Shown here: one piece after another, positions 14,901 through 21,495 of the stretch | Layout of the letters: the number at the start of each line of letters is the position of its first letter | How positions within the stretch are numbered: position 1 is the stretch's first letter | NCBI GenBank assembly: GCA_002371495.1 | Contig: DFIX01000049.1 | Location: 1-27,374 of the forward strand | Direction of reading: 5' to 3' | DNA length: 27,374 bases | Source of the DNA: Eggerthellaceae bacterium UBA3686 | GTDB lineage: Bacteria > Actinomycetota > Coriobacteriia > Coriobacteriales > Eggerthellaceae | Made by a program: the position numbers and the translations under genes | Notes under the pieces: generated by a model | What the model was told of the DNA's origin: nothing | Databases searched by the model: none | Seen by the model: the letters and a program-made list of their open reading frames with translations, nothing else

Positions 14901-14946
14901 TGTGGCCTGAGCAGTAGCTGCTTGATTCGCGCGCGACCCGTTTGCG

Positions 14947-14984
14947 GTGCCCTATTTGCCTGCCAGTGGGGTACCATAGGGCAC
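14947..14984 (+). promoter_or_regulatory. Inverted 8-bp arms around the putative malQ promoter
   Basis: GTGCCCTA (14947-14954) and TAGGGCAC (14977-14984) are exact reverse complements separated by 22 bases. A possible -10, TACCAT (14972-14977), lies at the right arm. A dimeric regulator binding about three helical turns apart is possible. Confidence 0.35.
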
Positions 14985-15020
14985 TGCATGTAATCTCACC
15001 TCAAACGAAACGGACTTACC

Positions 15021-17741
15021 ATGAGAGCTTTTCATGATTCGCGCGAAGCGGATTTCCGCTCGCCTTACGGGGCAGTTGCCCAAAATACGCCTGTTACGCT
15101 TCGGATCGACGTCTGGGAAGCACCAGGCGCGAACGTCGTGCTGCGGACCTGGTTCGACGGAGTCGGCGAGCGCCTGTACGAGATGAAGCACGTCAAGGGC
15201 GGCGCCGACGGGTCTTCGCGCTTCGAAACCACGATCGCCCCTGCGGAAGCGGGCATTGTGTGGTACCAATTCGTCATCCAGGAGCAAAGCGGCCATCAGG
15301 TGCGCTACGGCGCCCAAGATGGAAGGTTCGGTGGCGAAGGGCGCCTGGCCGAATGGGAGCCGCCGAGCTTCCAGCTGACAGTATTCGACCCGAACTCCGC
15401 GCTTGGCGATGAACACCCCGCCTACCTGGCCGAAGCGGCCGAACCCGACGACACGGCCGACCAGGCGATCGCCCGCGCGTTCACCCGAGCGTTATGCGGC
15501 CTTTTGCGCGGAGAGCTTTCCGCGCCTTCCTTCGTCGAAGCGCTCGAAACCATTCGCGAAGGCTACCCGGCGCGCTTGTACGGAGCAGCCTTCGATGTTT
15601 TGGGGCGCGCCGACAAAGAGGACCTGCTTGCCACGCTCGCCGATGCCGATTCATTCGAGAACCTGCAGCCCTCGCAACTCGGCCTGGCAAAAGGCCGGCT
15701 CTGGTGCGCGAGCCTCATCCAAACGCTCCTGCCGTACGCTCCCGACAAGACGTCCGACCCCTACAGTCCTATCGCAAAAGAATGGGGCACCCTTGACGGC
15801 GACTGCGAGACCATCGTGCAAAACGCCGCCGACTTGCGCCGCGCCCTCCCCTTGTTCGAAAACGGCTCGCTCGCTATGGGCGCCGCGAACGACGACGTGT
15901 TCTTCCTGCGGCGCACAGCGGAAGACGGCACATCTGCATACCTGCTGGTCAACAGCTCCCGCGCTAACGCCTACGACGTCGCCGTGCCGCTCGATTCCGA
16001 GGCGGTGTCGGAAATAATGGGCGGATACGCCGCCCGCATCGTCAACGACGACGAGGCCCGCAACCTACCCCGTACGAGCTGCGGCGCCGAGCGCTACGCC
16101 TGCGCGCATCTGTACCAACTGGGAACGGCCGTGCTATACCTGCACCCCGAAGCGCGCCTGCAGCTTCCCATGCAACCCGGCCTGGGCGTGCTTGCGCATA
16201 TTACGAGCTTGCCGCTCGACGAGGCTTCGGGCGCGCAGCATAACGTCGGCCCGCAGAATGACACAACCGAAGAAGCAAGCCAAGAATCCAACGAGCCAAC
16301 AGGACCCGATACAGCCGACGAGACAGCCGATCCTGCCGCAATCGCCGACCTCACCACGACCGTCGACCCCGCTGCCGCCGACGCAACCGACATGGCGCCG
16401 CAAGCACAGCCCCAAATCGTACGCGAGCAGGCTGCGCCCGAATGCATGGGCACCCTGGGTGCGCCCGCACGCGCATTTGTCGACTGGCTTGCCGATGCGG
16501 GCGTGCGCTACTGGCAGGTCCTTCCCGTTAATCCAACCGATGACCACGGAAGCCCCTATGCCGGCATCAGCGCATTCGCCGGAAACGCACGCCTGCTCGA
16601 GAAGGGCACCTCGGGCCTTGAGGCGTTATTCGAGCGCAAAGGCGTACCCCGGCCCGAAATCGATACCGCCCATCTTAGCGATTACCGGGCATTTTGCGAG
16701 CGCGAAGCCGACTGGCTCGAGCCCTACGCTTGCTTCATGGCCATACGACTGAAGCAAGGTGCCGGCAAGGTGTGGCAGGATTGGCCGAAACGCTGGCGTA
16801 GCTACGACCCCAAGCTCGTTGCGGCAAACGCGCAGCTGGCAGAGTATGCCGAGAGCTGGCGACGGCTGCAATATCTCTTCGACCGCCAGTGGAAAGACCT
16901 GCGCAGCTACGCGAACGAGCGCGGAATCCAGCTCATCGGCGACATGCCGATCTACGTGAGCGCCGATAGTGCCGACGTATGGGCTAACCCCGCGATCTTC
17001 GAGCTTGGCAAAGACGGCAAGCCCTCGACGGTCGCAGGCTGTCCGCCCGATCCGTTCGCGGAAGAGGGCCAGGTGTGGGGCAATCCCGTGTACGATTGGG
17101 ACGCCTTGCGCTCGAGCGGCTACGATTGGTGGCTGCGGCGCCTTAAGCGCTCGTTCGAGCTGTACGACTACGTGCGTCTCGACCACTTCATCGGCTTTGC
17201 GCGCTACTTCTGCATTCCCGCAGGCGAGAAGGCCTTTGCCGGTACCTACCGTCCGGGCCCGGGGCTCGATTTCTTCGCCGCTGCACATGAGCGCTTCGGC
17301 GCCCTGCCGCTCATAGCCGAGGACCTGGGCATGATCACGCCGGCGGTGCGCGCGCTGGGGGCTGCCTGCGGATTCCCCGGCATGGATATCGTGCAGTTCG
17401 TCGACGGCAACGATCCGCTTTCGGGCTACCAGCCTCGACCCGAGAAGATCGCCTTCACGGGAACGCACGACAATCAAACGCTCGCCGGCTACGCAGCCAA
17501 ACGCTACCCCCACCTCGATGCAGCCGATGCGGCCGACGAACTTGCGCGAAAGGTCGTCACCTGCTCTGCCCCCGTGGCCATCATGCCGCTTCAGGACGTG
17601 CTTCTGCTCGGCGATGAGGCGCGCATGAACATACCTGGCACGACCGAAGGAAACTGGGCTTGGCAAGCGCGTCAATCGGACATCGACAACGCCACCGAAT
17701 ATCTGCACGAGCTCGTAGGGCTACATGAACGTAAAGACTAA
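15021..17741 (+). CDS. malQ: 4-alpha-glucanotransferase (GH77) with degenerate GH13 N-terminal half
   Basis: The 906-aa protein has two parts. Residues ~385-906 are GH77 amylomaltase: HITSLP, RYWQVLPVNPT, the nucleophile in YVRLDHFIGFARY (Asp721), the acid/base Glu767 in LIAEDLG and Asp817 in GTHDNQT. It should move alpha-1,4 glucan segments during glycogen or maltodextrin use. Residues ~1-120 are a beta domain like those before GH13 enzymes (FRSPYGAVAQNTPVTLRIDVW). Residues ~145-380 resemble the C-terminal part of a neopullulanase-like GH13 enzyme, but the nucleophile and acid/base half of the barrel is absent and the usual SHDT position reads GRADKED, so this half should be inactive. A 77-residue acidic Thr/Ala/Asp-rich insertion (399-475) splits the GH77 N-terminus. 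ATG 15021 has no strong ribosome binding site. Confidence 0.88.
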   Translation: MRAFHDSREADFRSPYGAVAQNTPVTLRIDVWEAPGANVVLRTWFDGVGERLYEMKHVKGGADGSSRFETTIAPAEAGIVWYQFVIQEQSGHQVRYGAQDGRFGGEGRLAEWEPPSFQLTVFDPNSALGDEHPAYLAEAAEPDDTADQAIARAFTRALCGLLRGELSAPSFVEALETIREGYPARLYGAAFDVLGRADKEDLLATLADADSFENLQPSQLGLAKGRLWCASLIQTLLPYAPDKTSDPYSPIAKEWGTLDGDCETIVQNAADLRRALPLFENGSLAMGAANDDVFFLRRTAEDGTSAYLLVNSSRANAYDVAVPLDSEAVSEIMGGYAARIVNDDEARNLPRTSCGAERYACAHLYQLGTAVLYLHPEARLQLPMQPGLGVLAHITSLPLDEASGAQHNVGPQNDTTEEASQESNEPTGPDTADETADPAAIADLTTTVDPAAADATDMAPQAQPQIVREQAAPECMGTLGAPARAFVDWLADAGVRYWQVLPVNPTDDHGSPYAGISAFAGNARLLEKGTSGLEALFERKGVPRPEIDTAHLSDYRAFCEREADWLEPYACFMAIRLKQGAGKVWQDWPKRWRSYDPKLVAANAQLAEYAESWRRLQYLFDRQWKDLRSYANERGIQLIGDMPIYVSADSADVWANPAIFELGKDGKPSTVAGCPPDPFAEEGQVWGNPVYDWDALRSSGYDWWLRRLKRSFELYDYVRLDHFIGFARYFCIPAGEKAFAGTYRPGPGLDFFAAAHERFGALPLIAEDLGMITPAVRALGAACGFPGMDIVQFVDGNDPLSGYQPRPEKIAFTGTHDNQTLAGYAAKRYPHLDAADAADELARKVVTCSAPVAIMPLQDVLLLGDEARMNIPGTTEGNWAWQARQSDIDNATEYLHELVGLHERKD

Positions 17742-17749
17742 CGGCACAT

Positions 17750-17990
17750 TATTTCGAATTTCCGACGATTTTCGAGTTTTCAAGCGCTCTGCTGCACGTT
17801 TTTTCGAATATACGACGATTTTTGAAAACCCCGTTTTAGGACGCAAGTTTACACGAACCTTTGAACAGGTATTTTGAAATAGACGATATCGCGTGAGATT
17901 CAATTGCCAAGGACAAATCGTCGTATATTCAAAATATTGTGCAGCAGAACCTCTGTTTTCGCTAAAACTGTCGTACATCCGAAAAAACTG
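17750..17990. repeat. AT-rich foldback region with repeated TTCGAATATACGACGA-type motifs
   Basis: Bases ~17786-17823 (CTCTGCTGCAC ... ATATACGACGATTT) are an imperfect reverse complement of ~17914-17953. Further degenerate copies of the motif lie at ~17750-17774, ~17870-17890 and ~17962-17988. The region is much richer in A+T than its neighbours. The 467-base gap between malQ and murT holds this element and the murT promoter; I see no convincing gene in it. Confidence 0.65.
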
Positions 17991-18167
17991 ATACCGTATA
18001 ACGCGAACTGGCGAAAATGAGCCCAAAAGGGCCTCTAATCATTGCCGTCACAACGAACCGTGAGCCGCGCCTCTTTAAAGCATTCGTTTTTTGGCAAACT
18101 AGCAAGGGGACAAACCTTCTCGGATGGTTATTTCGCCATGGTCACACGGCTGAAATAAACCTGGCTC

Positions 18168-18173
18168 TATACT
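18168..18173 (+). promoter_or_regulatory. Candidate -10 of murT
   Basis: TATACT lies 36 bases before the murT ATG. No clear -35 is seen, which leaves this a weak call. Confidence 0.4.
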
Positions 18174-18208
18174 TCGTGTAAACAACCTGATGCTACGAGG
18201 AGACCCGT

Positions 18209-19576
18209 ATGTCCGTAAAAAAGAGTGCGGCCATTGCGACCTGCAAAGCAAGCCATAAGATCATGCGCCTTCTGGGGCGCACTGCCCGCGCCCTACCAGG
18301 CAAAATCGCCATGAAAATCGACCCCGGCATCATCGCCGAGCTGGCTGTGGGGCACAAGACCATCGTCATAACAGGTACGAACGGCAAGACCACCACGACC
18401 CATATCGTGCAGCAAGCGGTGATCAACGCATACGGGACCGCCGCCTACGACCCGTCGTCGACGAACCTCGAGCAAGGCATTGCCACAACGCTGTGCCTCG
18501 ACAGCACGGTGAGCGGCAAGAGGCGCAGCGACTGGGCCGTCATCGAATGCGACGAGGGTGCAACGAAGACGATCCTTCCCGCAATGAAGCCCCGGGTGCT
18601 CGTCGTAACCAACCTGTACCGCGACCAGGTCGACCGCTACACCAGCTGGACGACCGCCCGCGACTACATAATCCAGGCAGCCAAGAGCTCACCCGATACG
18701 GTGCTCGTGCTCGATGCCGACTGCCAGGTCACAGCTTCGATCGCCGACGCTGTCAGCAACAAGGTGGTCTGGTTCGGTGTCGAATGCCCCGTTTACGAGG
18801 AGGGAATCGGGGACTTCGACGAAGTGGTCGAGTGCGTAGAATGCGGTACACCACTCGAGTTCAATTCGCGGACGTTTGCCCACCTGGGTGATTACCGCTG
18901 CCCGAGTTGTGGAAGAGCCCACAGCCGCCCCGATTTTGCTTGCACGCGCATCGATGAACGCCGCGAAAAAAGCTGCACGCTGACGATGAGAATCGGTGAC
19001 GAAGAGCGTACGATCCAAGCCAACATCCGCGCCGGCTACGACATCTACAACGCCGTCGCAGCCATTGCCGGCCTGGTGACGACCGGCATGCCCGAAAAAG
19101 AGGCGTTCCGCGCGCTCGCACATTTCACGCATGCCGCGCATCGTTTCGAAATCTTCGACATAGACGGCACGCCCACTCGCCTGCTGCTGATGAAGAACAC
19201 CGCAGGATGCAACCAGCTGATCAACATGCTGGCTTCCGAGGGCGCGGCGCCCAAGCACCTCGTGTGCCTGCTCGGCGCCGAAATCATGGACGGCATCTCG
19301 ACTGAATGGATCCAGGACGTCCGCTGGGAGCAAATCTGCGGCCCCGATACGCTGGCAATAGTCGGCGGCCCGAAGCACGAGGACATGCGGGCACGCCTTG
19401 TGCGCGCCGGAGTGGACGAGCGCAACCTGAGCGTGCAGACCGACTACGCCGCGCTCGTGCGCGACATGGCGGCCATCGGCGAGCCCGTGACCGTCATCGC
19501 CAACTGCTCGACCATCGAGGCGCTGCGCCTCGAGCTGGTCAGGAAATACCAGCCGGTCGACTACTGGGCTGAATAA
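18209..19576 (+). CDS. murT: MurT, lipid II isoglutaminyl synthase ligase subunit
   Basis: This 455-aa Mur-ligase-family protein has the MurT N-terminus (LLGRTARALPGKIAMKIDPGII), the ATP-binding P-loop VITGTNGKTTTT and the central NLYRDQVDRY. The zinc-ribbon insertion typical of MurT is present: CVECG and CPSCG, residues ~212-235. The C-terminal DUF1727-like domain includes NTAGCNQ. With the glutaminase GatD, MurT amidates D-Glu of lipid II to D-isoglutamine in Gram-positive bacteria. GAGGAG lies 6 nt before ATG 18209. gatD usually lies next to murT, but none is seen here: the next gene is on the opposite strand. GatD must be encoded elsewhere if the enzyme is functional. Confidence 0.9.
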   Translation: MSVKKSAAIATCKASHKIMRLLGRTARALPGKIAMKIDPGIIAELAVGHKTIVITGTNGKTTTTHIVQQAVINAYGTAAYDPSSTNLEQGIATTLCLDSTVSGKRRSDWAVIECDEGATKTILPAMKPRVLVVTNLYRDQVDRYTSWTTARDYIIQAAKSSPDTVLVLDADCQVTASIADAVSNKVVWFGVECPVYEEGIGDFDEVVECVECGTPLEFNSRTFAHLGDYRCPSCGRAHSRPDFACTRIDERREKSCTLTMRIGDEERTIQANIRAGYDIYNAVAAIAGLVTTGMPEKEAFRALAHFTHAAHRFEIFDIDGTPTRLLLMKNTAGCNQLINMLASEGAAPKHLVCLLGAEIMDGISTEWIQDVRWEQICGPDTLAIVGGPKHEDMRARLVRAGVDERNLSVQTDYAALVRDMAAIGEPVTVIANCSTIEALRLELVRKYQPVDYWAE

Positions 19577-19583
19577 GCGGAAT

Positions 19584-19616
19584 GCGTGGACGAGGGGGAT
19601 GCCTCCTCGCCCACGC
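19584..19616. terminator. 15-bp hairpin between convergent murT and the small secreted gene
   Basis: Bases 19584-19598 pair with 19602-19616 (one A-C mismatch, one G-T) around loop ATG, eight bases after the murT stop. Lacking a long T-run on either side, it may act as a bidirectional terminator. Confidence 0.55.
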
Positions 19617-19648
19617 AAAGATTTCCCACGAAAAGATTTGGGCCTGGA

Positions 19649-19828
19649 CTACCGTTCCGCAGGCGAGGGAAACGCCTCCTTTTCGCCTTGGGCGAGCTCG
19701 GCCTCGTCGACGCTCACCTTTGCGAAGGCAAGCGACGGAAACGATAAGCTGCACGCCATAACAGCGGCGAGCGCCATAGCGCTCGCCTGCCGTATCGTTA
19801 ACTTGGCGTCTTTACTGCTCGCACGCAT
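19649..19828 (-). CDS. Very small secreted protein (59 aa) downstream of PepSY lipoprotein
   Basis: A 59-codon frame starts at ATG 19828, two bases after the stop codon of the upstream gene (TAA-AG-ATG), so translational coupling is likely. The product begins MRASSKDAKLTIRQASAMAL, continues as a hydrophobic core, and has a clear signal peptidase I site (PSLAFA, then KVSVDEAEL). The mature part would be only ~23 residues (ending EAFPSPAER). It may be a genuine exported peptide or the 5' stump of a larger exported protein cut by the TAG at 19651. I do not recognise a family. Confidence 0.55.
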   Translation of the reverse strand: MRASSKDAKLTIRQASAMALAAVMACSLSFPSLAFAKVSVDEAELAQGEKEAFPSPAER

Positions 19829-19830
19829 CT

Positions 19831-20337
19831 TTAGTCGTCAACCTCGGAATTAGACGTGAGGATTGTGCCAGACGTGGCATCGATGTCGTATTCGTAGTCC
19901 ATGCCGCCCTGCTTGAAGTCGACGTCGTAGTGCACAACCGCGTCGTCAAGGTCGAGCTCTGCCACAAGTGCGGTGACGTCGCCAGCAGCGAAGCCGGCGT
20001 CCTTCAGCGCGATGTCCTTAGCGGCTTCCTCGCCGATGTAGCCATCAGCCGTCGTCGCAGCAGCGCTTGCAGCAGGAGCTGCCGCACTTGCTGCCGGGGC
20101 TGCCGCACTTGCTGCCGGGGCTGCGCTTGCAGCAGCGGCGCTCTCGGAGGCCGCCGGCGCAGCACTAGCCGCAGCTGCGCTCTCGGAGGTTGCAGGAACA
20201 GCTGCAGCGGAACTTGCTGCCGCCGATGCCGAAGCAGCGCCGCTCGAGGCTGCCTGGGAACCGCCGCACCCTGCCAGAGCCAAGCATCCCGCCAAAGCAC
20301 CAGCAACGATCAGCACGATCATCTTCTTGTTCAGCAT
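19831..20337 (-). CDS. Lipoprotein with Ala/Ser-rich linker and one PepSY domain
   Basis: The 168-aa product has a lipoprotein signal (MLNKKMIVLIVAGALAG...LALAGCGGS; Cys24 is the likely lipidated residue, Cys18 an alternative). Residues ~28-97 are a low-complexity linker of Ala, Ser and Pro with repeated ESAAAASAAPAAS-type units, which would let the end reach through the cell wall. Residues ~98-168 form a single PepSY domain (GYIGEEAAKDIALKDAGF ... YEYDIDATSGTILTS). PepSY domains often inhibit or modulate proteases outside the cell, but the target is unknown. GGAAGG lies ~8 nt before ATG 20337. Confidence 0.8.
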   Translation of the reverse strand: MLNKKMIVLIVAGALAGCLALAGCGGSQAASSGAASASAAASSAAAVPATSESAAAASAAPAASESAAAASAAPAASAAAPAASAAAPAASAAATTADGYIGEEAAKDIALKDAGFAAGDVTALVAELDLDDAVVHYDVDFKQGGMDYEYDIDATSGTILTSNSEVDD

Positions 20338-20415
20338 GCTTTTTCCTTCCCTCTATTACCGTCATTGCCGCATGTCGCACCTTCATTTGCCTCGGTTGAC
20401 ATGCGCTTGTTGCTT

Positions 20416-20421
20416 ATTGTA
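20416..20421 (-). promoter_or_regulatory. Candidate -10 of the PepSY lipoprotein gene
   Basis: TACAAT on the minus strand, about 80 bases before the start codon; no clear -35. The rest of the 333-base divergent gap (20338-20670) shows only a small palindrome, GGCTCAGGTGAGCC (20521-20534), and a possible -10 for the stress gene, TATGAT (20612-20617). Confidence 0.35.
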
Positions 20422-20670
20422 CGAGCAAGCGATGTATCCCATCTTTGCAAATTCGCATAAAGTTCCGGGGTCGACTCAACGTTAGAAGAAGAGCCGAAGG
20501 AGCAAAGGGTTTAGCTCATTGGCTCAGGTGAGCCGGGGGCAGGGTGCTCGGCATCTTCGGCGAACCAAATCCCCGCCCCTTCAGATCGCCATTCCCCCGC
20601 TTCATTTAGGCTATGATATGCACAGCACAACGAGCCTCTCCGTATGCAGTTCAGTCGAAAGGAAGCGAGC

Positions 20671-21159
20671 ATGGCACGATACAACAAGATTTTCGCAGCA
20701 CTCGACGATGGCGGCACGCGACTTGCAGTGGCTCGCCGCGCGCTCTCGATAGCCCACGACAACAACGCAGAAGTCCTGTTCGCGCATGCGATTAACGGGT
20801 CGCTGCTCGAGCAAGCGGGCGTAAACAGCGCAGAGGTAGCCCAGAAAAGCCAGCAAGCCCTCGAAGAATCGCTCGAACGTCAGCTGACGCGCGCGCGAGC
20901 CGATGAGTGCATTCCGTCGGTCGAGGTGAAGGTCGAAGCCGGCCGCACCGAGGACGTGCTCGACAAGCTGGCGAAGGAATTCAATCCCGACCTGGTGATT
21001 TGCGGCGTGCGTGGGCTTTCGAACATAAAGTACGCCTTCGTCGGCAGCGTTTCGACCCATCTTGTGCGCAACATGGATTGCGACGTGATGGTCGTACGCC
21101 CCGAGGCTATCGACGACATCGACGAAGACGACTACCTGCAAGCTCAGAACAAGCAGTAA
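20671..21159 (+). CDS. Universal stress protein (UspA family), ATP-binding type
   Basis: This 162-aa single-domain Usp starts MARYNKIFAALDDGGTRLAVARRAL and keeps the ATP-binding pattern G-x2-G-x9-G-S (GVRGLSNIKYAFVGS) before the final strand DCDVMVVRPE. It ends in an acidic tail (DDIDEDDYLQ). Such proteins are small cytoplasmic dimers linked to stress or energy limitation. An upstream ATG at 20644 is in frame, but AAAGGAAG is placed for ATG 20671 and the family N-terminus begins there. Confidence 0.88.
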   Translation: MARYNKIFAALDDGGTRLAVARRALSIAHDNNAEVLFAHAINGSLLEQAGVNSAEVAQKSQQALEESLERQLTRARADECIPSVEVKVEAGRTEDVLDKLAKEFNPDLVICGVRGLSNIKYAFVGSVSTHLVRNMDCDVMVVRPEAIDDIDEDDYLQAQNKQ

Positions 21160-21165
21160 AACATT

Positions 21166-21186
21166 AAGGGCGCGCCCTTTATTATC
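21166..21186 (+). terminator. Intrinsic terminator of the universal stress gene
   Basis: AAGGGCGCGCCCTT (21166-21179) is fully self-complementary and is followed by TATTAT, seven bases after the stop codon. Confidence 0.6.
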
Positions 21187-21208
21187 GGCCCGCATAACCG
21201 GACCGGCC

Positions 21209-21253
21209 GCCCAGGCGTGTGGCAGGACTACGAGCCCTGCCACACGTCTGGGC
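21209..21253. repeat. 18-bp hairpin in the convergent gap
   Basis: Bases 21209-21226 pair with 21236-21253 (one G-T wobble) around a 9-nt loop. The ends GCCCAGG...CTGGGC resemble the outer ends of the structured repeat at 14788, but the core differs. Confidence 0.6.
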
Positions 21254-21258
21254 TAGGT

Positions 21259-21282
21259 GTGCCAAGGGGCGCCCCTTGGCAC
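21259..21282. repeat. 24-bp perfect palindrome
   Basis: Bases 21259-21270 and 21271-21282 are exact reverse complements with no spacer (half-site GTGCCAAGGGGC). It lies between two larger hairpins. Confidence 0.65.
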
Positions 21283-21327
21283 GCGCCAATGCAAACGGAG
21301 CATCTCTTTAAACCGCGGGTCCCAAGC

Positions 21328-21411
21328 CCGCAAAACATGCCCCGACCGTCGATTTAGTGCATCCGGCGGCGCACAAGCGCACCAAATCGACGGTCGGGGT
21401 GCGTTTTGCGG
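21328..21411. repeat. 33-bp imperfect inverted repeat with 18-nt loop
   Basis: Bases 21328-21360 pair with 21379-21411: 29 Watson-Crick pairs, two G-T and two mismatches. The longest uninterrupted run is CCCCGACCGTCGATTT. No gene lies inside. It could be a small palindromic mobile element or a structured RNA. Confidence 0.65.
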
Positions 21412-21435
21412 CCGAGTCGCCCGCGCATGTCGATG

Positions 21436-21462
21436 CCAAAAAGGGGAGCCTCCCCTTTTTGG
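21436..21462. terminator. Bidirectional terminator before the NlpC/P60-like gene end
   Basis: CCAAAAAGGGGA (21436-21447) pairs exactly with 21451-21462 around loop GCC. The arms supply T5 on each strand. It lies downstream of both convergent genes. Confidence 0.65.
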
Positions 21463-21495
21463 AGGCGCCAAATAAGAGCCAGCCCCTATTTGCGA

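Noticed and set aside
17721..18026. 101-codon minus-strand open frame over the AT-rich repeat region
   Set aside because: It overlaps the malQ end and inverted repeats, has no ribosome binding site and no recognisable domain.
19599..19853. 84-codon plus-strand open frame after murT
   Set aside because: It is antisense to the small exported protein and the PepSY gene end, and begins within a terminator-like hairpin.
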